Shown here: positions 25,780 to 37,995 of the stretch, one piece after another
Layout: each line of letters opens with the position of its first letter
How positions within the stretch are numbered: position 1 is the stretch's first letter
The notes under the pieces: generated by a model
What the model saw: only the letters and a program-made list of their open reading frames with translations
Databases searched by the model: none
What the model was told of the DNA's origin: nothing
Program-made: the position numbers and the translations under genes
From: Elephas maximus indicus
Taxonomy: Eukaryota > Chordata > Mammalia > Proboscidea > Elephantidae
Assembly: GCF_024166365.1 (NCBI RefSeq)
Contig: NC_064834.1
Span: 72,122,001 to 72,186,000, forward strand
DNA length: 64,000 nt
Direction of reading: 5' to 3'

Positions 25780-26110
25780 CATCTCTGGCTGCATCACTCT
25801 CAGCACTGTATAAGACCAAGGGACAACTTCCACCTCCTTGAAACCCACTCTGTCTTGATGTTCCCAACACAACTCTCCTGGTTTTCCTCTCACCACCAGG
25901 GCTATCCTTTTACATTCGCCGACTTCTCCCTTCTTTGCTTGACCGATAAATATTGGGAGGTACACAGCACTCTGTTCTAGGGCAACCTTTCTGCTTGTTC
26001 TACACTTTCTCCCTGGGAAATTTCATTCACGCCTGTGGCTTCAGTACCATCCTCCAAATCTTCAGATCCGTCCAGCCAAAACGTTTCTCCTGAGCTTCAG
26101 AAGACTTGAA
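25780..26110 (+). repeat. L2 internal (ORF2 3') fragment
   Basis: 'CTCCTTGAAACCCACTCTGT', 'ACACAACTCTCCTGGTTTTC' and 'GGTACACAGCACTCTGTTCT' followed by CTTCAGTACCATCCTCCAAA resemble the ancient L2 reverse-transcriptase region. Confidence 0.5.
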
Positions 26111-26139
26111 AATTCTAAAGGTGGCTGAGGCTGGGACGC

Positions 26140-26870
26140 TATCGTGTACAAACTGCCTTTTGGAGGGCAAATCCACATGATCTTGGACAGAGAAATCCGA
26201 CTTTTAGGAATCTGGCCTACAGATGCATACACAGTAAAACCTGCGAAAGCCAGAGCCTGCGTAAGGTGGAAACCTGTCAGAGAAGGAAAACGCAAATATT
26301 TTCCACCAAAGGCAGAAAACTTCCGAGACCCAGAAAAACAAGGCAGTCCTGTCGAGTTTCCGGCTCCCAAAGGTTCCACTGCATTTATGAGTTTGCTGTA
26401 GCACTGTAATAGGAGAAAACTGAAAACTTAAATGTTCCTCAAGGGGAACTCATTATCCATACTACATCACAGTATCCAACCACTAAAAAAGTATGAAGAC
26501 AGATGTAAGGTGTTAGTAACAGGAAACTGGAGGTGGGGACATGAGAACACTACTATTTTCGCAACTTTTCTATCTACAGCTATTCTGAAATATAAAGTTT
26601 ACTTTTAAAAAAGAATGAGAAAGTTCTTTATATAATAACAAAAAGATTTCAAGAGATCCTAAACTTAAAGGAAAAAAAAAAGCCACAGAATATTTCAGTA
26701 TGATTTATTTATATAATTAAATATTTAAATCAATTACATAGTTAAAAATTACAAAACACATGCACAGAAAACGATCCCAAAGCCCCCTACCAGCCCTCAA
26801 CAATGCTCACTGCCGGTGTGTGAAGGTGTGTGCTCGTGTGTGCCTGCACACTGGATGTGGTGTGGGAGCT
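26140..26870 (+). mobile_element. L1ME 3' fragment, split by Tigger-like fossil
   Basis: 'TTTTAGGAATCTGGCCTACA' before, and 'TAAATGTTCCTCAAGGGGAA' plus 'TATTCTGAAATATAAAGTTT' after, match ancient L1ME ORF2/3' UTR. A DNA transposon fossil lies between at 26232-26381. The right end is degraded. Confidence 0.5.
26232..26381. mobile_element. Tigger/pogo-type MITE-like fossil, copy 1
   Basis: The left end CAGTAAAACCTG and the right end GGTTCCACTG form imperfect inverted repeats of the CAGTnnAACCT type. The interior shares GCGAAAGCCAGA, CCTGTCAGAGAAGGAAAAC and GAGACCCAGAAAAA with the copy at 37996-38179. Confidence 0.55.
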
Positions 26871-26979
26871 TCACTTCCCACGAGATTTTAATAATATTAA
26901 GCATATAATCATACGCTGATTGTTTGCAGTAAAAAGGAAAAAAAAATTTTTTTTAAATAAAGTCTCCTAGAGAGTTAAA

Positions 26980-27143
26980 GGAGCCCTGGTGGCACAGTAG
27001 TTGAGAGCTCTGCTGCTAACCAAAAGGTCGGCAGTTCAAATCCACCAGCCACTCATTCAAAACCCTATGGAGCAGTTCTACCCTGTCCCATGGGGTCGCT
27101 ATGAGTTGGAATTGACTCTATGGCAATGGGTTTGGTTTTTGGG
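26980..27143 (+). repeat. AfroSINE (short form)
   Basis: Head GGAGCCCTGGTGGCACAGTA, box CTGCTGCTAACC, tail GAGTTGGAATTGACTCTATG then GGTTTGGTTTTTGGG. Confidence 0.95.
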
Positions 27144-27167
27144 TTAAACAGTTAAAATGCTGGTGAA

Positions 27168-27680
27168 TGTCATAGATTGAACTGTGTTCCCCTAAAATGT
27201 GTGTCAACTTGGCTAATCCATGATTCCCTGTAGTGTGTCCACCATTTTATCATCTGATGTGATTCTCCTATGTGTTGTAAATCCTACCTCTATGACATTA
27301 ATGAAGCGGGATTAGCAGCAGTTATGCTAATGAGGCAGGGCTTAATCTACAAGACTGGGCTGTGTCTTAAATCAATCTCTCTGGAGATATAAAAGAGAAA
27401 AGCAAGCAGAGAAACATGGGGGACCTCATACTACCAAGAGTGCAAAGCCAGAAGCACGCGTCCTTTGGACGGGGGGTCCCTTCTCTGAAAAGCTCCTAGA
27501 CCAGGGGAAGACTGATGACAAGGACCTTCCCCCAGGCCCAACAGAGAAAGAATGCTTTTCCCTGGAGCTGGCACCTTGAACTCCAACTTTCAGCCTCCTA
27601 AACTATGAGAGAATAAATTTCTCTTTGTTAAAGCCATCCACTTGTGGAATTTGTTATAGCAGCACTAGATTACTAAGGCA
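27168..27680 (+). mobile_element. Solo LTR, MaLR/ERVL-like
   Basis: A 513-bp unit begins TGTCATAGATTGAACTGTG and ends ATTACTAAGGCA, so it has TG...CA ends. The 5-bp direct repeat GTGAA lies immediately outside at 27163-27167 and 27681-27685. An AATAAA signal is near 27612. The right end (TTTGTTATAGCAGCACTAGA) resembles mammalian MaLR LTRs. No internal retroviral sequence is adjacent, so it is a solo LTR. Confidence 0.8.
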
Positions 27681-28097
27681 GTGAACAAATAAATACGACC
27701 TGTCAGGCTCAAGGTAGGTGGTACAGATAGTGGGAGCCATTATTACTGCTGATCTCAGTAGAAGTAGTGCTACTGCTTCTGGTTGTTTGTGAATTCTCAC
27801 CTTGGGTCAATTCACCTTTTTTTAAGGAGCAAGCTCCCATCTGCTGTTGTGGGCTGAGCTCTGTAGGAAGAACGTGGTCCAGGTCAAGCCCTGCCTCTAG
27901 AGTTCTCTCCCTTATTCTTGCTTGAGAACAGAGAGGAGGGAACTTGCCCAGGTGCTGGGAATGAGTGCTCACAGCCAGGGAGCCCCAGGCAGTGTGGGTC
28001 TCAGGCAGGGGCTGCCTCTCCCTTAGAAGAGGGCTCATCTGACCTCCAATGTCAGGCTCTCAAAAAGAAAACACACTGAGCAGAGTAAGCTAAGTTC

Positions 28098-28205
28098 TAG
28101 TGCTGTGGTTCTGGATCTTGGCTGCATGTTAGCATCACCTGCGAAGCTTTAGAAGCTCCTGGTATCAGGGCCCACGGGAGAGCCATGAGAATCTCTGGGA
28201 GTGAG
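28098..28205. repeat. MER5-type (hAT-Charlie) fragment
   Basis: 'GATCTTGGCTGCATGTTAGC' followed by 'ATCACCTGCGAAGCTTTAGA' and 'GAGAATCTCTGGGAGTGAGG' match the MER5 pattern. Confidence 0.7.
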
Positions 28206-28659
28206 GCCTCTGTTAATTACGTACAAAAAGCCCTCATGCTGTGTTCAGACACATAAGACACCTTACAAAAACTACCAGCACGCAAATCTACGTGTGTATT
28301 CACAGTCTACTGCCACCTGGCTCTAAAAAGTGTTCCAGGACAGAGAATTATTAAAACCCAGGGATGATATGGCAGAAAACTCCCACACTGCCACATTTGA
28401 AGGGCCATTTTTCAATTCTGCTCCCATCAAGGCTTTAGAATGGCAAGAGTGTCGCTTGTGGGTGCCTTACTAACAGTGCAAGTAAGAACATAAAACATAA
28501 CTTCAGTTGTCATACCTTATTCAGTACAATAATGTTTTGATTCGGTATTTTTCTATTAGAAGTTAGCACACTTCCTTTTAATTTTATTTGTAGTTTGATG
28601 AAGTAAATCTGTGGAAACTAAAAAAAACCAAATGATTAACAATAGATTAAAGAGAGATA

Positions 28660-30600
28660 TTGTTGTTGTTGTTGTTAGGTGCCATCGGGTCGGTTCCAAC
28701 TCATAGCGACCCTATGCACAACAGAACAAAACACTGCCCAGTCCTGAGCCATCCTTACAATCGTTGTTATGCTTGAGCTCATTGTTGCAGCCACTGTGTC
28801 AATCCACCTCATTGAGGGTCTTCCTCTTTTTCGCTGACCCTGTACTCTGCCAAGCATGATGTTCTTCTCCAGGGACTGATCCCTCCTGACAACATGGCCA
28901 AAGTATGTAAGATGCAGTCTCACCATCCTTGCCTCTAAGGAGCATTCTGGCTGTGCTTCTTCTAAGACAGATTTGTTCATTCAAGAGATATTGATGGCTC
29001 TAAAAAATCAATTTAAGAACATCAAAGTCTCAGGAGTATGGGGCTGTTACAATTTGTTATGATCCACACGATCAAATGCCTTTGCATAGTCAATAAAACA
29101 CAGGTAAACATCTTTCTGGTATTCTCTGCTTTCAGCCAAGATGCATCTGAGATCAGCACTGATATCCTTCGTTCCAAGACTTCTTCTGAATTTGGCCTGA
29201 ATTTCTAGCAGTTCCCTGTCGATATACTGCTGCAACCACTTTTGAATGATCTTCAGCAAAATTTTACTTGTGTGTGGTATTAATGATCTTGTTCAATAAT
29301 TTCCACATTCTGTTGGATCACCTTTCTTTGGAATGGGTACAAATATGGATCTCTTGAGTCAGTTGGCCAGGAAACTGTCTTCCAAATTTCTTGGCATAGA
29401 CGAGTGAGCATCCATTTGTTGAAACATCTCAATTGTTATTCTATCAATTCCTGGAGCCTTGTTTTTCGCCAATGCCTTCAGTGCAGCTTGGACCCCTTCC
29501 TTCAATACCACCAGCTCTTGATCATATGCTACCTCCTGAAATGGTTGAACATCAACCAACTCTTTTTGGTACAGTGACGCTGTATATTTCTTCCATCTTC
29601 TTTTTATGCTTTCTGCGTTGCTCAATATGTTGCCCATAGAATCCGTCAATATTGCAACTCGAGGCTTGGATTTTTTCTTCAGCCCTTTCAGCTTGAGAAA
29701 GGCCAGGCATGTTCGTTCTTCTCTTTTGGTTTTCTAACTCCAGCTCTTTGCACATCTCATTATAGTCTTTACTTTGTCTTCTCAAGCCACCCTTTGAAAT
29801 CTTCTGTTCAGCTTTTTTACCATATCATTTCTTCCATTCACTTTAGCTACTCAGCGTTCAAAAGCAAGTTTCAGAGTCTCTTCTGATATCCACTTGGGTC
29901 CTTTCTTTCTTTCCTGTCTTTTTAATGACCTTCTTGCTTTCCTCATGTATGATGTCCTTGATGTCATCCCACAACTCATCTGGTCTTCGGTCATTAGTGT
30001 TCAATAAGTCAGATCTATTCTTGAAATGGCCTCTTAACTTCAAGTGGGATATACTCAAGGTCATACTTTGGCTCTCGTGGACTAGTTTTAATTTTCTTCA
30101 GCTTCGACTTGAACTTGCACATAGGCAATTGAAGGTCTGTTCCACAGCTGACCCCTGGCCTTGTTCTGACTGATGATATTGAGCTTTTTCATCTTTCCAC
30201 AGATGTAGTCGTTTTGATTCCTGTTTATTACGTGTGGCCAGGTCCACATGTATAATAGTCTCCATTTTTGTTGCTGAAAAAAAGTATTTGTAATGAATAG
30301 GTTATTGGTCTTGCAAAACTCTATCATTCGATCTCCAGCATTGTTTCTATCCCCAAGGCCATATTTTCCAACTACTGATCTTTCTTCTTGGTTTCCAATC
30401 ATGTATGAATCAAAGTATAAATCTAGGAAAATTGGAAGTTGTCAAAAATGAAATGGAACGCTTGAAGATAGCTATCCCAGGCATTAGTGAGCTCAAATGA
30501 GCTGTTATTAGCCGTTCTGAATCAGACAATCATATGGCCTACTATGCAGGGAATGGCAAATTAAAGAGGAACGCCGTCACATTCATTGGCAAAAAGAACC
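28660..30600 (-). mobile_element. RTE LINE (RTE1_LA-like) with 5' inversion
   Basis: The minus strand reads from EN at about 30400 (KYGLGDRNNAGD, NQNDYICGKMKK) through the linker (DELWDDIKDIIHEESK), RT (NKAPGIDRITIEMFQQ and CFIDYAKAFDRVDHNKL) to the C-terminal conserved tail (HLTYFGHVVRRDQSLEKN) and (GTT)n end at 28660. Roughly 1 kb of RT between YAKAFDRVDH and the C-terminal part is missing near 28985-29050. At about 30400 orientation flips: 30400-30600 is plus-strand EN start (KIAIPGISELK, then SDNHMAYYAGNGKLKRNAV). Frames are broken. Confidence 0.88.
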
Positions 30601-31079
30601 ACCAAATCAGAGCGCTCAAAAACCCCCAAGAAGGCTGAAATTAATGAAGCCAAAGTTACACACAGCCACTGACAATGGTAGGAGTTCAAAGGCCAATGAA
30701 CAGGGTTAATTGTTACAGTAAATGTTTCTAAGATCTTTTATGCAATTAGAGAAAGTGTTAACTCTTATGTCCTTTAAAAAAAAAATACAAAGACTTCACA
30801 TTTCCATTAATTTCCATCTATTTTAATTTAGAGACTTGAGATGGAACAAGCAAGGAACTCCACAGTTTAAAAAGTAAAAAAGTAAGCCACAAGGAAAATG
30901 TGTGCAGCCTTCATTTTATACTTTGTCAACGTCACTTGGAAAAATAGTTAAAACATCTTAGCAATTTCAGTCCTGTAAGCCATCTTATTGTTAACTTACA
31001 GTTTCTTCCCCTTTATTATGACCACTTAAAAATGGTGCTATTTAATGAAAAAAAAAAATTCAGGTATTGATAGGAATAA

Positions 31080-31215
31080 TATTCTGGCTGACTTTTTCAT
31101 TTTACTCTTGGATTGCCTCCCCGACCTGGCAGTAAACTCTTTGAGGGTGGGAACCCAATCTTACACTTCTTTGTACTCCCAGTGGCAGATACCGTATCCG
31201 TCAGACATCAGGGAT
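31080..31215 (+). repeat. L2 3' end fragment
   Basis: 'GTAAACTCTTTGAGGGTGGG', 'AACCCAATCTTACACTTCTT' and 'TGTACTCCCAGTGGCAGATA' follow the L2 3' UTR pattern. Confidence 0.6.
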
Positions 31216-32580
31216 ACAAAGACACATACGACATTGTACCAAGTAGGCAGCCAGTACATGCTTGTGACTCACGATGATCCTAATCTCACGTCCTTCTGAG
31301 ACAAGCCACAGAAGGCATATCTTCATAGCAACTACCCTGCTTTTATCAACTTTCTTGTTAATTAGCAGCACATGTTTATTACTCAATGTCTGAATTCCCA
31401 AATTAAATCATTCTTGGATTATTTTCCTTGGTTTCTGAATGTGTTATAAATGTTGAAATCAATCTGGTCACAATAGCTTTAAATTGTGTTCCAGGCTGAC
31501 CTGTTTTTAGTGCTAGAACGGTATCTGAAATCTTCACAAAACTCCTGTTAATTAACCACAATAAAATATAAGAAACTCATGTTAATGCAAACAACCCATC
31601 AAAAAAACCCTCGGCTTATCTGGGAGAAAAGGCCCTGTCTGGTGCCTCAAATTCTAGACAAGTCTATGTCTGCTTCTCCAGAGAGGCTGAGAATTCCAGA
31701 AACAGAGACACTTCCCAGAGAATACCCATGCTTCGGAACTTTCAGGTATTGGCAAAGCTTAACTGACGATTTGTATGAAGAGAGGGGAATTTGGTCCAAA
31801 CCCAGTAGTACACCCCAGCCAAAGTCAACTGCTTCAGTAGAATTTACAGATACTTTCTGAGACAGCCATGAGCTACAAATTGCTTTACCGCTGCTCAGAA
31901 ACCCTGTTGGTTATTACTCCTAAATTCAGTATGCATAATCACCCGAAGTTCTTTGATTCTCTTTGGATACTCGATTGGAACATACAATCCACCTCCACAA
32001 AGTGCACTTCTCTTTCAAGGTGATAAACAGAAAGTACTAAGTAGGATAAGCTTCGCCATGTTTCTCCTGGTACTTCATCCTCTTGCTCAGAGGAAGAAAT
32101 ACTTTCTTTAACCTCTTACAGCTACCAAGGTTTCGGTGTTTCTGCTTTAAGCTTTCTTTGTTAGGTCCTCTCACCCTCATTTTTGTGTACCAGAGCTACG
32201 CTTTCATTAATTCACGTCTGCTTGTGATGGAATTCATTTGTTACCTGCTGACCCAGATCTCCCCCAATGACCCAATACTTTTGGTTTTATTTCATTACAT
32301 TGCACTTTTCAGGTCTACTGTGGAGCAAAATATTTTAACAGGGAAGATGTGCGTGGCACTGTCATAAGAATACCAAAGTTGGTTGTGGGTGGAGCAAAAT
32401 GGCTTAAGAAACCCTTGGAATGTTACAGGTCTGTCTGTGGGGACAAATACCTAGTAGACATTGCACTGAATATCAAATTACTTAGGCCCCCAAATATAGC
32501 ATCAAGTAGCCTTGAAGAATTTTTCTCAGTTAAGCTGATTATTCATATTCTATTACTACAGAGCCATAAGTTAAACTAAG

Positions 32581-33090
32581 AATGTTGTTGTTAGGTGCCA
32601 CCAAGTGGATTCCAACTCAGCAACCCTATGTACAACAGAAGAGAATGAACACTGCCTGGTCCTGTGCCATCCTCACAATTGTTGTAATGCTTAGACCCAT
32701 TATTGCATCCACTGTGTCAATCCATCTCGCTCAGGGTCTTCCTCTTTTTTTGCTGACCCTTTACCAACCATCAAGTCTACTTTACCAACCATCAAGTCCT
32801 TCTCCAGGGTCTGGTCCCTCCTGACAACATGTCTGAAGTATGTGAGATGAAGTCTCGCCATCCTTGCTTCTAAGGGGCATTCTGGCTGTACTTCTTCCAA
32901 GATAGATTTGTTCCTTCTTCTGGCAGTCCATGGTATATCCGATACTCTTCGCCAACATCATAATCCCAAGGCATCAATTCCTCTTCAGTCTTCCTTATTC
33001 ATTGTCCACCTTTCGCACGCATATGAGGCGATTTGAAAGACCACGATCCTTACTAGCAATTCACAATATAGAAAAATGTTCAATCAGTTG
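32581..33090 (-). mobile_element. RTE 3' fragment, 5'-truncated
   Basis: The (GTT)n tail at the left leads into the RTE C-terminal coding region on the minus strand (EEVQPECPLEARMARLHLTY, then HVVRRDQTLEKD), continuing upstream to about 33090. A tandem duplication around TTTACCAACCATCAAGT at 32760-32798 interrupts the reading frame region. Confidence 0.85.
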
Positions 33091-34442
33091 CAGATTCAAT
33101 CACAGCTGATGACAAGCTCGATGATATTCTGGGATACCATCTTTTGCCCCCTTCTTTATTAAATACTTGATCATTCCATCAACTGTCAGAGATAGCTGAA
33201 TTTATTTGCTGAGCAAGGTTTTTAAATTCTCTACTTTTATTGCTGCCTTCCAATATCAAAGAAAATTTTTAAATTTTTAATTTGTTTAAAAAACAGAATG
33301 TATTGAGATTCATCAATGTTTGCAGAATTTTAATGCCTTCTGGGCAGTAGAAAAGTTTTACTTTCATTACAATAAAGTATCTTTGTCAAGTGGTTACTTG
33401 GCTTCTCAAAATTTGCCTAGGAAAAAAAAAGTACCTAGCTCACAGTATTATAAGAACTCTATTATTATACATCAATGATGGTTATCTTATTTTTATATAA
33501 CAGTGCCTGAACACAAACTCTGATACATAAAGGTACATTCCATCTACAATATTTCTAATGCTAAGAATTAAGAGGCCATAAAGTTTCCTAACATATAAAA
33601 AAATGAGTCTCCTAAACACTCCATAGCTTTGCTGGGTATTACAGACTGACATTTATTCTATGTGAACATTCACATTTTGACATCTCTGAAACCCAGATAC
33701 ATCTTACAACTGATGGGGTTATAGTCTAATTGGCAACATTTTTTGTCTTTCCTAAAGGTACATAAAGTAAAGGACTTAAAACTGATTTTGTCTTAGATCC
33801 AACAGACTATCAGAGTCCAACTAGCATCTATAAAGCAGGCATGGTTTTTATTTTTACTCTTTAAATGAAATTTTGGACAATCCCCTCATTACATGAAAAT
33901 GTCAGTTTCTCATTCAAACAAGCAAAACAAAACAAAAAAACACAGTAAGATTCCACTTACCAGAACTATTTATAAACATGCTCTAAAGTGTCATGATATT
34001 TTTGAGCTTACTGAAGTGGTACTGAAATGATCTGTATTATTTATTGTGGGATTAGTTTAATCAACTAAAAATAGGGTGACTATAAAAGAAATTGCTTATT
34101 TTGCAAATTTTATCTATTCCACAAGAAAAGCAAAATGAATCAGAGAAATATTTCTTCAGTAGCTAGATGGAAATCTTAAGTCAGCTTTTCAAACCTTTTA
34201 AGTGGTATTTCAGTCTGTCCCTGGGTCAGGGCACTAATGATTTTCAATTGCTGGCTTACTGTTCATGCACAGCATATTGACCAAATACTGGCTGGTAAAA
34301 ATTTATGAATTTTTAAAATTTCTCTGCAAGACTAACTTAAAAACAACCTTTTAAAAAATGAGAAAAGTCACTGACCACTGTTGACATTTATCTTAATAAA
34401 TCTTAGTTTTCAAACCAAAGATACAATAAAAATATTAGTTCA

Positions 34443-35000
34443 AAGGACTAATGGACACTATGAACCACAGCCTCCACCAGCCTGAGCCCAGAAGAACTAG
34501 ATGGTGCCCTGCCACCACCATCAGCCACTCTGACAGGGATCACAACAGAGGGTCCCAGACAGAGCAGGAGAAAAATGTAGAACAAAATTCAAATTCACAA
34601 AAAAAGACCAGACTTACTGGCCTGACAGAGACTAGAGGAACCCCCAAGACAACTGCCCCTGGACACCCTGCTAATTCAGAACTAAGTTACTTCCAACGTC
34701 CACCTTTCAGCCAAAGACTAGAGTCTATAAAACAAACAAGAACGCACATGAGGGATGTGGTTCGTAGTTCAATCAAATATACGAGACCAAACGGGCAACA
34801 ACAGCGAAGAAGGTAGGAAGGGACAGAAAACTGGACAAATGGACATAGGGAACTCAGGGTGGGAAGAGAAAGGGGGACAGAGCTGACACATTGAGCGGAC
34901 TGCGAGCAATGTCACAAAACAATTTGCATATACATTTTTGAATGAAAAACTAGTTTGCGCCATGAACGTTCACCTGAAACACAATAAAATTAAAAATTCT
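34443..35000 (+). mobile_element. Afrotherian L1 3' UTR, 5'-truncated insertion
   Basis: Homologous, in plus orientation, to the 3' UTR of the antisense L1s at 39800 and 51450: 'GGACTAATGGACACTATGAA', 'CACAGCCTCCACCAGCCTGA' and 'GGATCACAACAGAGGGTCCC'. It ends with AATAAAATT and an A-rich tail. Confidence 0.85.
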
Positions 35001-35117
35001 TAGTTTCCACATTTTTTTAATGAAAAAACGCAAATTATGAAATGCTATAATATTTCAGTCATGTGCACAAGTAAGGTAGGAAAAACCGGTCTTTTTGCTC
35101 TGTAGTGTCCTCACTAC

Positions 35118-35284
35118 GGAGCCCTGGTGGTACAGTGGTTAAGTACTCAGCTGCTGACGAAAAGCTGGAGAAAGATGTGAGTTTGCTTCCGTAGAGATTA
35201 CAGCCTCGGAAACCCTGTGGGGCAGTTCTACTCTGTCCTACAGGGTCGCTGTGAGTCGGAATCAACTCTATGGCACTGGGTTTT
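35118..35284 (+). repeat. AfroSINE with internal deletion
   Basis: Head GGAGCCCTGGTGGTACAGTG, box CTCAGCTGCTGACG, then a deletion into GGAGAAAGATGTGAG, AGATTACAGCCTCGGAAACC, tail GAGTCGGAATCAACTCTATG. Confidence 0.93.
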
Positions 35285-35311
35285 CTTGTGATTTCTTTAT
35301 CCACCATTGGT

Positions 35312-35360
35312 ATAGTTGGAACCAACTTGACGGCAACAGGTTTGGTCTTTTGGGTTTTGG
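35312..35360 (+). repeat. AfroSINE 3' tail remnant
   Basis: 'TTGGAACCAACTTGACGGCA' and 'ACAGGTTTGGTCTTTTGG' equal a SINE 3' tail without head or body, directly after the copy at 35118. Confidence 0.65.
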
Positions 35361-35516
35361 TACAGGGTAATGCTAGCCTCATAAAATGAGTCTGAGGTAC
35401 AGAATTTTTGAAATTTATACGTATTCAACATCAATTTAAGAACAATCTAACAGGCCTTTACTTAAAATTCATTTGGTAAATATTTAAACTCCCTTCTTTG
35501 GAGCAGAAGGCTGTGG

Positions 35517-35702
35517 TTAGTTGCTGTTGAGCTGATTACACTTCATGGTGACCCCAAGTGTGCAGAGCACAACTGCTCCATGGGGTTTTCAAGGCTGTGA
35601 CCTTTTGGAAGCAGATCACCAGGCCCGTCTTCCGAGGCACCCCTGGGTGCGTTTGATCTGCCAAGCTTTCAGCACTTGCAGTTCGTGACACCCAGGGCCT
35701 CT
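35517..35702 (-). repeat. AfroSINE
   Basis: Reverse-strand copy: GTTGCTGTTGAGCTGATTAC at the left, TTTTGGAAGCAGATCACCAG, and AGGCACCCCTGGGTG, ending at GACACCCAGGGCCTC. Confidence 0.88.
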
Positions 35703-36739
35703 TTTGGAGTAGGCAGAGATCCTGAACTGAAAGCTGAAAGACTCATTTGTGTAATAAGAGGAGTTCAGCCTCCTTTAGAATATTCCAAGTTACTTCAGTT
35801 TGTCAGCCCCTCCCCCAAACAGTAAACCTACAATAGATTTTTATTGTTACACAGACTTCCTAGTTGAACAAATAACCACAGAACCCTAACCTCAACTCCA
35901 GGGGGGTTAGGGGGTGAAGAATAGGGTTATCAGAGGCTTACAGCAGTTCAGGATGGGGAAAGTATCCTCTGTCTTACAACTTTTTTTTTTTTTTTTCTTA
36001 CAACTGGCCACTGCTGCACTCTGAAGCCATCTTTTGTTTTACAGACAACTACCGTGACTTTCGCTGAACAATTTAACTACTGACAGCTGGGAGGAAAAAG
36101 AGGCTTTGGGGGAAAAAAAGCACCACTCTGACTAACAGTATGGCCCATATTAAGCTCTGTATTTTCTCTGAGTCACAATCTGGGTCACGCAAAAGTAAAA
36201 GTGGCCCCAGAGAAGAGAGCAGTTTCTCACAGACTGCCACTGAAAACTCAAACGACCGGGCCTCTCAGCATGCTCAGCCTGTTCCAGCACGTGACTGGGT
36301 TTTAATTTCCTAAAACCACAGGCCTCAAGTCTCACTCCAAACACTGTCTGGACTGTGATACTCAATACTGATAAAAGTGTATAGTCTTCTCTTGAAAGAT
36401 CCAAGGACTCAGGGTATGGGAAGGGATCCTCATTTTCTTCCAGGCACTATCCTCCAAGAAATGGACGCATGCGACTTCGGTAAATGAGTCCTAAACAATG
36501 AACAGTAAGAGCTAAAGCTACTTAGGAAATGTCACTTGTGAGATTACAGGAAAAGTGCTTGCTATATATTCATCACTCACCAGGGTATATTACATACTTG
36601 ACAAATACAGTCAAAGGGAGACTTTGCACTTTAGTCTCAATACACACCTTCATCAGCAAATTCTCATTAGTGCTTATTTCAGAAAATAATGTAAAAATCG
36701 ATTAACTTGAATGAAGAGTTACTTGACTGTCCATCCAGT

Positions 36740-36945
36740 AGGAGGCACAGTGCTTAAGCACTCGGCTACTAACAGAAAGAAAGGTCAGTGGTTCAAACCC
36801 ACCAGCTGCTCCGTGGGAGAAGGACGTGGCAATCTGCTTCTGTAAAGATTTTCAGCCTTGGTAACCCTGTGGGGCAGTTCCACCCTGTCCTACAGGGTCG
36901 CTGTGAGTCAAAATCAACTGGACGGCAGTGGGTTTGGTCTGGGTC
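36740..36945 (+). repeat. AfroSINE (long form)
   Basis: 'GAGGCACAGTGCTTAAGCAC' head, CTCGGCTACTAAC box, TTTTCAGCCTTGGTAACCCT, tail GAGTCAAAATCAACTGGACG. Confidence 0.9.
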
Positions 36946-37258
36946 CATCTGGTGCATGGAATGGATTCAGTCACCTTCTCAACTTTCTAAAACAGTGACA
37001 GCTTATGGTTTAATCTCCAAGTACCAGAAGAAAAAAAGCAGCCTTTAAAATAGATCAAGAAGAAAAAATGGAAGATGAAACTGTCCCATGAGTTTGGGTG
37101 TCACAAACAAATTTAAGATCATAATATTACTCAGCTGGAAGAAATTTTTAGATAAACTTTTATACGTGAACATGAAATAATTCAGTAAGGTTTTCACCAT
37201 ACGTACGGAACAGCTCTGCCCTGTCCTGACTGAAACTAAAAGGAGGACTTCTTTTTTT

Positions 37259-37280
37259 GGGGGGGGGGGGGGGAGGGGGA
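37259..37280 (+). repeat. Poly-G run
   Basis: About 15 consecutive G followed by A and further G. A homopolymer G run this long is rare in mammalian DNA and can form a G-quadruplex. Confidence 0.8.
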
Positions 37281-37995
37281 AGGAAATGGATAAGTCTATG
37301 CTTTTTCTATTATACTATTGCATTTGGCTTTAAACTTGATTTCAGACAAATTTAATGTTTGCTTTTTAAGCAACAAATGTTTGTTCAATGAGGTATAAAT
37401 TTGCTTAGAATGAAATGACCAGATTCTAATCAATAGTTTCAGATAGAAGGAATACAAGTTCCTGGTTATCCCATGAAACCTAAATCTCTAGAAAAAACGT
37501 GCCTGGCTGATGAGTCAGCTGGGTCCCTGTGGCCGTTCTTCAGATTCTAAGGTGCCACCATGTGCAAGAAGTACCCAACCTTGATTTTGTAAGAACTTCT
37601 GAAGGAGGTAACAAAATACAATGTTATTATGCACTAATTTTTTATGAAAATTATAAGAAAAAGATTTGTGGGGAAATAAATGCACAATTTAGGACCGAAG
37701 CAATTATTGTCTTTATTTCTTTACCCCTTGTCTTCCTATTTGATTCCATTTACTCTTCCCCTCCTCTTGATAGTTTTTATTTACTCTCCTCCTCCCTCTT
37801 TTCTATTTCTCTTGCCTTTTTTCTCCTTGTCCCCAAACTAAAGCCACAGGTGGTGGTAGCAAAGTGTTCACACAATGAAGACTATGTATCATCTCCTCTG
37901 CAGTGGGCTCTGAAAGGACTCAAAGCTTAACTAAGCACAGATCGGGAACATCAAGGAATGCCACTCTGATGGAAGAGACACACATCAACACGATA

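Noticed and set aside
37190..37240. 'GGAACAGCTCTGCCCTGTCC' as an AfroSINE remnant
   Set aside because: Too short and without head or tail to separate from chance.
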